Assembly: GCA_002314675.1 (NCBI GenBank)
Contig: DCGZ01000018.1
Span: 1 to 25,622 of the forward strand
Length of the DNA: 25,622 nucleotides
Direction of reading: 5' to 3'
Source of the DNA: Fibrobacter sp. UBA1765
GTDB taxonomy: Bacteria; Fibrobacterota; Fibrobacteria; Fibrobacterales; Fibrobacteraceae
The notes beneath the pieces were generated by a model. It worked only from the letters and a program-made list of their open reading frames with translations, ran no database searches and had not been told where the DNA came from. Positions 8,884 through 17,091 of this stretch are shown here, one piece after another (position 1 is the first letter of the stretch; every line of letters begins with the position of its first letter). The translations under genes and the position numbers were made by a program.

Positions 8884-10085
8884 CAAAGCGTAATATTTCT
8901 TGTTTATTGAAAGAAGATTGCTGTGGTTGTGGGGCATGTGTGCAGATTTGCCCTAAGCATTGCATTGAGATGAAGACGGATGTTGAAGGTTTTCTTTATC
9001 CGGTTGTTGATGAAAACCAGTGCATCTCGTGTGGAGTTTGTGCAGCACATTGTCCCATCCTTGAAAGAGATGAGCAACAGCACCTGCCTGAAAAAGCGGA
9101 AAAAGCCTTTGTTATTCAAGATAAAAATGAACATAGCTTAAATTTCAGTACTTCGGGAGGTGCATTCGCATGCTTGGCTCGAAAGGTCCTTTCTGAGGGT
9201 GGTGTTGTTTTTGGTGCTGCCTATAACGAAGATTTGACCGTCTCTCATATTGCGGTGGAAACGGAGGCCGAATTAAGGAGGCTTCAGGGATCTAAATACG
9301 TAGTAAGCCATCTGGGCGATTCCTTTTCTCAAGCAAAGTCTATGCTGATTGCAGGACGTAAGGTCCTGTTCTCCGGGACTGCTTGTCAGATTGCCGGGTT
9401 AAAATCTTTCCTGGGAAAAGATTTTGACATGCTGGTTACCGTGGATATAGTTTGCCATGGTACGCCTAGCCAGAAAATTTTCAAAAAATATATTGAATGG
9501 TTGGGCAGAAAGAATGGTGGCAAGGTTGATTGGTATGAGTTCAGGGCCAAACGCTTTGCTGGGTGGGATTTGGTTGGTGCCTTTGGCATTCAAAACAAGA
9601 CGAAATTGATTAATCCCTATTGCGATCCCTATTATGCAGCGTTCTTAAGAGGTGATTCTTATAGGATGTCTTGCTATTCATGTCGCTTTGCTAATTTGAA
9701 TCGCCCTGCCGATTTTACAATTGGTGATTTTTGGGGCTTTTATGAATTGAATGCTTCTGTAGACTTTGATTACAAGAAGGGAATGTCTTTGTTGTTGCCG
9801 AATACTTCAAAGGCGGAACGCTTGATGCCCTTAATTGAACAATGTGCAAATGTTATACCTGTAGCTGTAGAAAAAGCTTGCGCGGGAAATGGTAATTTGT
9901 ATCACCCGACAAAATATAAATCCATAAGAAAAACTATTTATGAGCATATAGATGAGCCTTTTGAGTCCCTGCAAAAGAATTATCTTTATCATGAAAGCAA
10001 AGTGGGCTTCTATGTTAGAAGGCTTCGTCGCCGATTGCTGTCTCAAAAAACGCGAGATATGCTTAAGAAACTGCTAGGAAAATAG
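8880..10085 (+). CDS. F420 hydrogenase/dehydrogenase beta-subunit-like iron-sulfur protein
   Basis: Protein of 401 aa with two N-terminal [4Fe-4S] ferredoxin motifs: C14, C17, C20 and C24 (CGCGACVQICP), and C48, C51, C54 and C58 (CISCGVCAAHCP). A flavin/F420-reductase-type domain follows, recognisable from SGGAFACLARKVLSEGGVV, FSGTACQIAGLKSFLG and VDIVCHGTPS. The family is named for archaeal F420 enzymes, but bacterial members sit beside pyruvyl transferases in polysaccharide loci, where the electron donor need not be F420. Here the pyruvyl transferase is the next gene, 3 nt downstream. The likely role is a redox step on a sugar substituent or precursor, which is inferred. The ATG overlaps the polymerase stop in an ATGA arrangement. 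Confidence 0.85.
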   Translation: MTKRNISCLLKEDCCGCGACVQICPKHCIEMKTDVEGFLYPVVDENQCISCGVCAAHCPILERDEQQHLPEKAEKAFVIQDKNEHSLNFSTSGGAFACLARKVLSEGGVVFGAAYNEDLTVSHIAVETEAELRRLQGSKYVVSHLGDSFSQAKSMLIAGRKVLFSGTACQIAGLKSFLGKDFDMLVTVDIVCHGTPSQKIFKKYIEWLGRKNGGKVDWYEFRAKRFAGWDLVGAFGIQNKTKLINPYCDPYYAAFLRGDSYRMSCYSCRFANLNRPADFTIGDFWGFYELNASVDFDYKKGMSLLLPNTSKAERLMPLIEQCANVIPVAVEKACAGNGNLYHPTKYKSIRKTIYEHIDEPFESLQKNYLYHESKVGFYVRRLRRRLLSQKTRDMLKKLLGK

Positions 10086-10088
10086 ATT

Positions 10089-11267
10089 GTGAAAAAAGTT
10101 GGCATCATTACAATGCACAAGGTTCCTAATTACGGATCTGCCTTGCAGGCTTATGCCCTGCAAAAAAAAGTGGAATCCTTGGGTTATGATGCCGAATTGA
10201 TTGATTACAATTATCCTAACCAGTTCCATTGCGATGGACAGGGTACGGCTTATTTTCCGCCTCGTAAGATGTCTAGACTATTTATCTTGAATGCAGTTGG
10301 CAAAATCCTGATGCTGCTGAAAGTGAAGTCTAAGGAACAGAAGGCTAAGGACGCAAACTTCCGTTACGAACAGCAGAAGAACTTTAGAAAGTTTTACAAA
10401 AAGTGTTTTAAGCTGTCCCGCTTTTTCGATACGGTGGAATCTCTTAAGCAGGATCCTCCTTCCTACGATATTTACATGACGGGAAGTGACCAGGTTTGGA
10501 ATTCTCATTTTATTGTGGGCGACTCCAATTTCTTGCTGGGCTTTGCTCCCGAAGATAAACCGAAGTTAAGCTATGCCGCTAGTTTCTCCAGCCGCAATCT
10601 GAATTCTGATCTGGACATGTACAGAACCTACCTGGCAAAGTATGATTCTATTTCTGTACGTGAAAAATCTGGTGTAGACATTGTTGCAAATCTGGTGCAA
10701 AAAAAGGCCGAAGTGGTTTGCGACCCTACGCTTCTCTTGAATCGTGATGAATGGCAAAAACTTTGTCCTTCCTGTTCCTTGATGAAGGAAAAGTATCTGC
10801 TGCTCTACATTCAGTCCTACTCCTACGATCCTTATCCCAATATCATAACCTTCACTGAAAAACTTGCAAGAAAGTTGGACTTGAAAATTGCAGTGCTATT
10901 AGGTTTAAAGGATGGCTACCATATTGAAGGTGCTACCTACTTTGAAACGGTGGGCCCCATTGAATTTATGCAGTTGTTCCGTGACGCGAGCGTTGTGGTG
11001 ACCACGTCTTTCCACGGTTCCGCTTTTGCTTTGAATTTCCATAAGAACTTCTATTCTGTGGTGAAAAAAATTGATGACGCCGATAGCCGTATCGTTGATT
11101 TCCTGCGCCAGTGCGGTGCTGAACATCATCTGATTGAAATTGCTCATGCGGACTCAGTAGAAAATTTGCCTGAAGCAAAAACCGCAGATACAGAAATGGA
11201 AGGACTTCTGTCCTTCCGTGAAGAATCAATGGCTTGGCTTAAAACGAACCTTGAAACAGTGGTATAG
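10089..11267 (+). CDS. Polysaccharide pyruvyl transferase family protein
   Basis: Member of the polysaccharide pyruvyl transferase family (392 aa), a GT-B-like fold whose known members move pyruvate from phosphoenolpyruvate to a sugar as a ketal (for example CsaB and the exopolysaccharide pyruvyl transferases). Visible marks are GIITMHKVPNYGSALQAYAL near the N-terminus, MTGSDQVWN (130-138), CDPTLLL (211-217) and TTSFHGSAFAL (305-315) with H309. The start is GTG at 10089, six bases after the previous TAG block begins, with AGGAAA (10076-10081) as the ribosome site. The last 42 nt overlap the oppositely oriented GT2 gene. The pairing with the iron-sulfur gene upstream is recurrent in polysaccharide loci; some such pairs may act on groups other than pyruvate. 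Confidence 0.88.
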   Translation: MKKVGIITMHKVPNYGSALQAYALQKKVESLGYDAELIDYNYPNQFHCDGQGTAYFPPRKMSRLFILNAVGKILMLLKVKSKEQKAKDANFRYEQQKNFRKFYKKCFKLSRFFDTVESLKQDPPSYDIYMTGSDQVWNSHFIVGDSNFLLGFAPEDKPKLSYAASFSSRNLNSDLDMYRTYLAKYDSISVREKSGVDIVANLVQKKAEVVCDPTLLLNRDEWQKLCPSCSLMKEKYLLLYIQSYSYDPYPNIITFTEKLARKLDLKIAVLLGLKDGYHIEGATYFETVGPIEFMQLFRDASVVVTTSFHGSAFALNFHKNFYSVVKKIDDADSRIVDFLRQCGAEHHLIEIAHADSVENLPEAKTADTEMEGLLSFREESMAWLKTNLETVV

Positions 11268-12170
11268 CGCTTTAAGTTTGCCAATAAAGCTTCGCTGCTT
11301 GTAGTGATCTGTGGTTTTTAGCAGAGACCATTTCCCGAAATCCCAATAGAGATTGAAATCGTTTAGATCGATTTTTTCTTGGATGGCATTGTTGTATTCT
11401 AAGCTGGTATGCCGATTGAATTCTTTTAGGCTTTCCCTCATTTTTGAGACATGTTCTGATCTCCGTTCAAACGCATCTGGGCCAAGTAGGGTTCTATTGG
11501 ACCAGGAACCTTTGGCATAAACTCTGTAAACGGACATTTCGTCGGGGAAGTAATGAATCTTTCCTCTCTTAGCTAAGCTGAGCATTTGAGGAAAATCGCC
11601 AACTGGGGATAATTTCCAATAGTCTTCGTTGTAATCGGGAAGAAATTCTCGTGTGTAAACTAGTGTGTTTGTGCCTAGAAATCCTCCGCCACCAAGGATG
11701 ATGTCTTTTAGAGAAAAATCTCTTTCTTCCGTTACATGGGGAAAGGGTGTTTCGTATTGTAGACTTTGACAATTGAATTTTTTGCAACGATGAGCGCAGG
11801 CACTGTAATTGGGATGAGACTCTAAGAAATCAACTTGTTTTTGAATTTTATTTGGATCGACCCAATAGTCATCGCCTTCACAATCTGCAAAATATTTACC
11901 TTGAGCTGCGGGGTAGATGAAACTTTTCCATATGCCGGTTTTTTTTGAATACTGGTTTTCTGTCTGCAGAATCGGCTTGATGATGTCAGGAAATTTAGCC
12001 GCGTATTGTTTGACAATTTCTGCAGTGCCATCTGTTGACGCATCATCATGAATGATGATTTCAATGGGAAAATTGACTTTCTGAGCTAAAAATCCATCAA
12101 TGCAATTTGCAATGTAATCGCGTTGATTGTATGTAGCACAGAGAAAAGATACGAGGGGTTTTTCTGTCAT
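11226..12170 (-). CDS. GT2-family glycosyltransferase
   Basis: GT-A glycosyltransferase of 314 aa. PLVSFLCATYNQRDYIANCI (5-24), IIIHDDASTDGT (38-49) and CEGDDYWVDP (97-106) are the nucleotide- and metal-binding signatures. ILGGGGFLGTNTLVYTREF is the mid-domain acceptor-side loop usual in this subgroup, which includes WbyL- and rhamnosyltransferase-like enzymes. It is the last minus-strand gene: its final 42 nt overlap the plus-strand pyruvyl transferase gene and no obvious terminator separates them. A 102-nt gap with short palindromes separates it from the decarboxylase gene upstream, so it could have its own promoter. Sugar specificity unknown. Confidence 0.9.
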   Translation of the reverse strand: MTEKPLVSFLCATYNQRDYIANCIDGFLAQKVNFPIEIIIHDDASTDGTAEIVKQYAAKFPDIIKPILQTENQYSKKTGIWKSFIYPAAQGKYFADCEGDDYWVDPNKIQKQVDFLESHPNYSACAHRCKKFNCQSLQYETPFPHVTEERDFSLKDIILGGGGFLGTNTLVYTREFLPDYNEDYWKLSPVGDFPQMLSLAKRGKIHYFPDEMSVYRVYAKGSWSNRTLLGPDAFERRSEHVSKMRESLKEFNRHTSLEYNNAIQEKIDLNDFNLYWDFGKWSLLKTTDHYKQRSFIGKLKALYHCFKVRFKPSH

Positions 12171-12272
12171 AATGTAGTCTTTTCTTTCATATATAGTTTT
12201 TGTAAAAACTAAAGTGTTGAAATATTGTGAATCCTCGTTGCTAGTGAATACAGGAATGCTGTATTTGATTTT
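12171..12272. other. Intergenic spacer with two short palindromes
   Basis: This 102-nt AT-rich spacer lies between the decarboxylase gene and the downstream GT2 gene, both on the minus strand. It contains a perfect 8-nt inverted repeat (12194-12201 with 12204-12211) and a second one of 7 nt (12247-12253 with 12259-12265). The minus strand has a TATATA box-like sequence about 20 nt before the GT2 ATG, so a promoter for that gene is possible, but no good -35 sequence accompanies it. Confidence 0.4.
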
Positions 12273-12279
12273 TTATTTT
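12247..12279 (+). terminator. Possible weak plus-strand terminator
   Basis: The inverted repeat AATACAG / CTGTATT (7-bp stem, 5-nt loop GAATG) is followed on the plus strand by TGATTTTTTATTTT, the layout of an intrinsic terminator. The stem has only two G-C pairs, so it would be weak. It could stop plus-strand transcripts that run past the pyruvyl transferase gene and through the antisense strand of the GT2 gene. On the minus strand it is not followed by a T run. Confidence 0.25.
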
Positions 12280-13517
12280 CGATCGTCGTAGCCAAGCAAA
12301 GACAACATTTCCTGTGCGGTCTGTCTTTTTCTCAGAATCTTAAAATCCCCGTTTCTACCAATATTTACAATAGGGCTCCTGGGATTAATAAAAAAAGGTG
12401 TTATGTTGTTTCTGTAGGCTCCAACCCCTTTGTAGACAAGGAAATCCCCATGTGAGTAGTGGGTAAGATTTACCTCGCTAGAAATTTTGTCAACTTCCAT
12501 ACAGGTGGAACCTACAATGTCGGTTACAATTGAGTCCTCTTCAGGATTTGAACTATATGATTTGAACGGGTAATTTGTATTTCCGCGGGCTGGCTTTACT
12601 TGTGACGCTGCTGCGTCACATATGACGAAGTTTTTTCCTCGAATATTCTTATGCTGAATGATTTTTGTTACAAGTTCAAACACGTTCGCTACAACCGATG
12701 TTCCCGGCTCAATAACAATATACGGTTTGTTTTTGCAAAACCAAGGATCATTCAGTAATGTTTCGCATATACCCTTTGCGTAGTCTTCGTAAGAGGGCTT
12801 GTTTGTTGTGTCGATTTCTTCTGGGGCGGCTCCAAAAAAGCCTCCGCCTACGTCAATATAACGAATGTCGTTGAGTTCGAAATCTTTGCATACCTGAACC
12901 AACCGGGATGCGATAATCCGGTAGTTTTCAACAATGCGATTTGTTGAAGATGTATGACCATGTAGAGAATGAATGATGATGCCGTTTTCTTTGAGCGTTG
13001 GAATAATTTTTTTTAGAACTTCCGTTGTAAAACCGAATCTGCTTTCCTTCAAACCTGCTTGTATAGCGGATTTTCCGGAATCAGTTTCAATTTCCATGTT
13101 GATTCGTAAACCTACTTTAACAGTTTTTTTAGGGAAATTTTTCTTTATTTGAAGAACATGCTCAACTTCATACTCCCCATCTAAGTTGACGACTGATTCA
13201 TTATTGATTGCTAATACTATATCGTCGTATCTTTTTACAGGGCCGTTAAAAATAATATTAGAGCCGGCAAAACCAAGAGATAGTGCCATTTCATATTCCA
13301 TGCGAGAAACAGTTTCTGCAAAGCAATCGTTCTCTTTTACTAGATTGAGAAGAGGCGGGGTATAGTTAGTCTTAAAAGAGTATGAGAGAATGAATTTGGG
13401 GTATATCTCTTTGAAAGCTTGTTGGAAGTTCTGTATGTTTTCAACAAATCTGTCAGGATAAGCAATATAGAATGGAGTTCCACAAACTGAATCAATTTTT
13501 GATAACATCTTAAACAT
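12273..13517 (-). CDS. PLP-dependent decarboxylase, Orn/Lys/DAP decarboxylase fold
   Basis: Fold-type III PLP enzyme (alanine-racemase-like barrel plus beta domain) of 414 aa. The PLP lysine is K49 in LSYSFKTNY (44-52). ESRFGF (158-163), HGHTSS (186-191, H188 stacking on PLP), IDVGGGF (221-227) and IEPGTSVVAN (269-278) follow in the family order. GSTCMEVD (336-343) supplies the active-site Cys (C339) and Asp across the dimer, so a decarboxylase rather than a racemase is likely. Thr replaces the Arg usual in the EPGR motif, where ornithine decarboxylase binds the PLP phosphate. The substrate is an unknown amino acid, possibly one already conjugated. The gene overlaps the upstream ATP-grasp gene by 8 nt and ends the six-gene cassette. 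An in-frame ATG at 13508 is an alternative start. The gene is AT-rich. Confidence 0.87.
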   Translation of the reverse strand: MFKMLSKIDSVCGTPFYIAYPDRFVENIQNFQQAFKEIYPKFILSYSFKTNYTPPLLNLVKENDCFAETVSRMEYEMALSLGFAGSNIIFNGPVKRYDDIVLAINNESVVNLDGEYEVEHVLQIKKNFPKKTVKVGLRINMEIETDSGKSAIQAGLKESRFGFTTEVLKKIIPTLKENGIIIHSLHGHTSSTNRIVENYRIIASRLVQVCKDFELNDIRYIDVGGGFFGAAPEEIDTTNKPSYEDYAKGICETLLNDPWFCKNKPYIVIEPGTSVVANVFELVTKIIQHKNIRGKNFVICDAAASQVKPARGNTNYPFKSYSSNPEEDSIVTDIVGSTCMEVDKISSEVNLTHYSHGDFLVYKGVGAYRNNITPFFINPRSPIVNIGRNGDFKILRKRQTAQEMLSLLGYDDRK

Positions 13518-14760
13518 TGTACAATCCGTTCATGTCAGAGTCAATCACTTTTTCGTAAATCAAATCTTGACAAGCCATATCTTCAAATTTCACGTTGTTG
13601 TTTATAAAATCAATCGAAGATCGCAAATCATCTTCGTTAGAAGACATTATAGTGAACATAGCAATTTTTTTCAATACTTTTGTTCTGTTCTGAATCAAGT
13701 CCCCTTCTTTCACGTAGGTATTTTGAATAATTCTTGATGGACATAAAGACAAATCTGGAAGTGCGATTTTGTTGATTTTCCCATTTTTTCCAAAGACGTT
13801 AAGAATTACAGATTTCAACGGTTTGGTTTGTTCAAATGAAAGAAATCTTTCCGCCATTTCCATTCCCAGGGAATAGGCGATCATTGTTTTCTCGTAGTTT
13901 ATACCCGTTTTGCCTTCGTAGTAATTAAACGACATGTCCCCACTAAGCCTAAAGCCTGCTTCAAAGAAATAGAAGTCGTTTTTGTGATAAAAGGCGGACA
14001 TGGTTACATAGCAATCATGAATGCCGATTCCGACCAGGAGCTGTTGAATTTTCCTGTCACATTTTTCAATAAACTCTTTTTCAACGTTCGAAGGGAATGT
14101 CCATGCTTTCTGTAAAAATTCTGCGCCTTCTGCGCCCTTGCACATTATAGTGTCACTTGTCCCCAATAAGAAAGGAATACTATCTTGTACATAATAGTAT
14201 ACGTCAAATTTAAATCCGTCTCGAATAAAATCTTCGATAATGACATTCTTTGTGGGCGATAGAGACAATGCAATTTTGTAAAATTCCTCGAGCTGACTTT
14301 TGTCGTAAGCTACGTTAATTCCAATTGAACCAGCTCGGTCAACGGGTTTAATAATGACTGGAAAAGAATTGCAGGAATCAAGGTCGTACTCATGAATGCA
14401 GGATAAGTCGTATTGACGGCATAATTCTTTAAATTTCTTTTTGTCTCTTGTAATCTCCAACTGATCTTTTGTTATGCTACAAGGCAAATGTAACCTTTCG
14501 CATAATTGAATCATGCAATCAACTCGAAACTCGCTAAACCCAGCAATAACTCCGGACACGGCATTTTTACGACAAAGATCTTCTAGAGTATCTATATCGC
14601 TCCAGCTTACATTCCATGCTTCATCGGCATGTTTTTTTGCGGGGCTCAAATCCCAATCGTCATGATTGTCCGTGACAATTGTATAAACGCCCATTTCCTT
14701 AGCCGCGTTTACGATAGTTGTTTCTGTGTTGTTTGCACCAAGTATGAGAATCTTTTTCAT
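13510..14760 (-). CDS. ATP-grasp ligase-like protein (PurK/CarB-like), first of two in the cassette
   Basis: ATP-grasp enzyme of 416 aa. The N-terminal Rossmann-like domain opens MKKILILGANNTETTIVNAA, as in PurK/PurT and the amino-acid ligase group. FPVIIKPVDRAGSIGINV (133-150) contains K138 and the flexible ATP loop, NVIIEDFI (172-179) is the adenine-side strand, and FFEAGFRLSGD (265-275) is the metal-binding strand with E267 and R271. Family members activate a carboxylate as acyl phosphate and join it to an amine. The stop overlaps the decarboxylase start, and its ATG overlaps the stop of the short aminotransferase by one base (TAATG), so these three genes look translationally coupled. Gly269 stands where CarB-type enzymes have a metal-binding Asn. 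Substrates cannot be read. Confidence 0.85.
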   Translation of the reverse strand: MKKILILGANNTETTIVNAAKEMGVYTIVTDNHDDWDLSPAKKHADEAWNVSWSDIDTLEDLCRKNAVSGVIAGFSEFRVDCMIQLCERLHLPCSITKDQLEITRDKKKFKELCRQYDLSCIHEYDLDSCNSFPVIIKPVDRAGSIGINVAYDKSQLEEFYKIALSLSPTKNVIIEDFIRDGFKFDVYYYVQDSIPFLLGTSDTIMCKGAEGAEFLQKAWTFPSNVEKEFIEKCDRKIQQLLVGIGIHDCYVTMSAFYHKNDFYFFEAGFRLSGDMSFNYYEGKTGINYEKTMIAYSLGMEMAERFLSFEQTKPLKSVILNVFGKNGKINKIALPDLSLCPSRIIQNTYVKEGDLIQNRTKVLKKIAMFTIMSSNEDDLRSSIDFINNNVKFEDMACQDLIYEKVIDSDMNGLYNV

Positions 14761-15740
14761 TACACATTTCCTGCTACGAATTGATTAATCAAGCTTACAA
14801 TATAAGACATTTCATCTTTTCCGTAACGTTGATCTATGGGTAGTGCTATAATGTGCTCCATCAGATTTAATTCGACAGATTCTTTCGGAGCAATTTCCTT
14901 AACGTAGGGCCAGTACACAGCGACAAAAACATTATGACTGATTAGAAATTGACGAATTGAGGAGTCTTTGTAATAGAACGGGTATATGAGAGGGCATGCA
15001 AAACTGTTAATGTTGGGAATGTTTATGCCATTCAAATCGTTTAATGCTTTGTTAAGCAGGTTGAAATTTTCTCGCCGTATTTTTTGTACATAATCAAAGT
15101 CTGTACTATTATACAATGCCGTCGTTAATGGGGACATCGCCTTTAAAGGCTGGTTTTCAATGGACTTGTTGCATGCCTTAGAGTCTGCATATCCTGCCGC
15201 CGATCCTAAATCATATCGCTTTAGCAAGAACATACTTCTTTCAAAGGATATGTCCGTTTCCATTGCTGGCCCTATATACGGGGTTGGTGAGAAGGCGATT
15301 CCTCCATCTGCAACGCCAATTGTTTTTCGGGGGCTGTACGCAGTCATACTCTGGTCTAATGGGGGCATAAACAACGCGTGTGCATTGTCTACAATAATGT
15401 GGTCCTTGTATTTTTCTGCCATGGCACGTACATATTCATCCTTTATTCCAAAATAGTTGGTAATGAGGATGTAGTCATACGGTCCAAGGTGGATATCTTC
15501 AGACAATTCGAAGTTCTTGTTGATGGAGTAACGCTTTACAGAAATGCCGAGCTTGTTGATTGGTTCTAGAACAACTCGACAGGTATAATAGGGTATCCAG
15601 ATAGATTCTATTTTTTTTATAGTTCTAAGAAGGTATTCTATAGCATGTCTGCCGCTATTAACAAAAACTCCATCGGAATGGAGTTTCTTTTTTTGAGGTC
15701 CGATTTCAAGACTTAAATAGCCACCAATTTCTTTTTGCAT
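14760..15740 (-). CDS. Short DegT/DnrJ-like PLP aminotransferase
   Basis: Fold-type I PLP enzyme of 326 aa, shorter than the usual 360-400 aa sugar aminotransferase. VNSGRHAIEYLL (27-38) is the cofactor-phosphate loop, IPYYTCRVVLEP (49-60) the early active-site strand, IIVDNAHALF (115-124) gives D118 for the PLP ring nitrogen, and YSPRKTIGVADGG (135-147) provides the likely Schiff-base lysine K139. The match to DegT enzymes is good in these motifs but weak elsewhere, so it may act on a substrate other than a nucleotide sugar. It lies 7 nt downstream of the adenylate-forming gene and overlaps the next ATG by one base. The partner relationship with the ATP-grasp and decarboxylase genes suggests a dedicated small pathway. 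Function beyond PLP chemistry is not assigned. Confidence 0.75.
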   Translation of the reverse strand: MQKEIGGYLSLEIGPQKKKLHSDGVFVNSGRHAIEYLLRTIKKIESIWIPYYTCRVVLEPINKLGISVKRYSINKNFELSEDIHLGPYDYILITNYFGIKDEYVRAMAEKYKDHIIVDNAHALFMPPLDQSMTAYSPRKTIGVADGGIAFSPTPYIGPAMETDISFERSMFLLKRYDLGSAAGYADSKACNKSIENQPLKAMSPLTTALYNSTDFDYVQKIRRENFNLLNKALNDLNGINIPNINSFACPLIYPFYYKDSSIRQFLISHNVFVAVYWPYVKEIAPKESVELNLMEHIIALPIDQRYGKDEMSYIVSLINQFVAGNV

Positions 15741-15747
15741 GGCAATA

Positions 15748-17070
15748 TCAACTCTTCTTGTAGTTGTTTATAACAGGTTTTCTTTTTCCAGATTGGAGAA
15801 CGGGAATGTCTTCCACAATATCAATAGTGATATTGGCATCGTTTCCGAGCGTTTTTTTCAGTGGCTCAACAATTTCGTTGTAGTCGGTTCCTTTTCCTCG
15901 TTCGATAATCTTAAGCGTATAGTCTTTTTGCCCATTTTGGATGAACTGCCATTGTGCTATGTCTTCGTAATGCTTGAGGATTCGACCATACGTCAACGGG
16001 AAAACGGAATCGCCGGAGGTTGTATATGTTAAGTCGAAACGGCGTCCATAAAGCTTTGATAAAACAGGATAACCATTGCTGAATTCATCCGGTTGACTCA
16101 GCACTCCTACATCGCCATTGTCATAACGGATGACGGGAAAAGCATAATTATATAAATCGGTGATGACAATTCGACCCATTTCGCCAAAATTAGCAGGCTC
16201 GTCTGAATCCATTTTTAGGACTTCAAAGAAATAGCCGGAATGGTTTATGTACATGGGATTGTCTGAATTCTTTGTCGGTACGCGTTCCTGAGCTAAAATG
16301 CCGCATTCCTCATTGGCGTACTGTGAATGGATGTCGCTTTCCATTACTTCCTTATACAGGTTTCGGACGTTGTCCTGCAGGGCTTCTGCTCCTGCAATGG
16401 CTATTTTCAGATGAGGAAATTTGTATCCTTTGCCTTTTGCATATTCGGCTAATTGGCCGAGGGATGATGCGTATCCTCTAATGCATACGGCTTTAGAGGA
16501 TATCAACAAATCGCACAATTCACGAATTTCGGATTCACCGAACTTTGAAATGTCAAATGGGATGATATTTTCTTTCTTGATTTGCTTAGATGTTTTTTGT
16601 TGCCATTTATTCCATGTTCGCAGATGGATCAGCTTTTCGTGGCTATTGAAACCTGCAATTTTTCCAAAGTACTTTAATTCGGCTACGCGGCGAAACCTTT
16701 TTAATGTATCTTGTGGCATTTTGAATGGGGTGCCCGTTGAACCGGAAGTGGTTTGGATATGTACGGAGCCTTGTTGTCCTGGAATGCAGTTGTCTGGAAC
16801 TTTGATTTTGTCGAAGTTCTCAAAAAGCGAGGCCTTGTTCATTACAGGAAATGATTCCATATCGTATCCTTTGATGTCCTTGTAAAATGGCGAGTTCGCA
16901 CGGGCGTGGTCCATCAAGCGATGCAGGGCTTTCTCTCTAAGAGGAAGCCCTTCCTTGTAGCTATGCTCTTGAATGAATTTAATCTCGTTATAGGGCTTTC
17001 GAATTGGAGACCCCTTGAAGAAATCTTTTAACCAAAAAATACTTCTTAGATATAAAGCGTTGAAATCCAT
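15748..17070 (-). CDS. CapK/PaaK-like adenylate-forming enzyme
   Basis: Protein of 440 aa of the phenylacetate-CoA ligase (PaaK)/CapK group within the ANL adenylating superfamily. The phosphate loop is TTSGSTGTPF (107-116), followed by IAGAEAL (225-231), YANEECG (251-257), RYDNGD (315-320) and YGRR (341-344). SGKRKPVINN (427-436) carries the C-terminal catalytic-type lysine. Such enzymes turn a carboxylate into an acyl-AMP. CapK proteins in capsule loci have no obvious CoA pathway partner and may transfer the acyl group to a sugar or amine; that is inference. A TTGGAGAA ribosome site precedes the ATG. It sits 21 nt downstream of an ATP-grasp gene. No carrier protein gene is seen in the window, so any acceptor is unidentified. 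Confidence 0.86.
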   Translation of the reverse strand: MDFNALYLRSIFWLKDFFKGSPIRKPYNEIKFIQEHSYKEGLPLREKALHRLMDHARANSPFYKDIKGYDMESFPVMNKASLFENFDKIKVPDNCIPGQQGSVHIQTTSGSTGTPFKMPQDTLKRFRRVAELKYFGKIAGFNSHEKLIHLRTWNKWQQKTSKQIKKENIIPFDISKFGESEIRELCDLLISSKAVCIRGYASSLGQLAEYAKGKGYKFPHLKIAIAGAEALQDNVRNLYKEVMESDIHSQYANEECGILAQERVPTKNSDNPMYINHSGYFFEVLKMDSDEPANFGEMGRIVITDLYNYAFPVIRYDNGDVGVLSQPDEFSNGYPVLSKLYGRRFDLTYTTSGDSVFPLTYGRILKHYEDIAQWQFIQNGQKDYTLKIIERGKGTDYNEIVEPLKKTLGNDANITIDIVEDIPVLQSGKRKPVINNYKKS

Positions 17071-17091
17071 AATTTATTCTCCAAGTGTATT

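Noticed and set aside
16421..16885. 154-codon open frame antisense to the CapK-like gene
   Set aside because: It is opposite the conserved phosphate loop of the adenylating enzyme and shows no protein-like features of its own.
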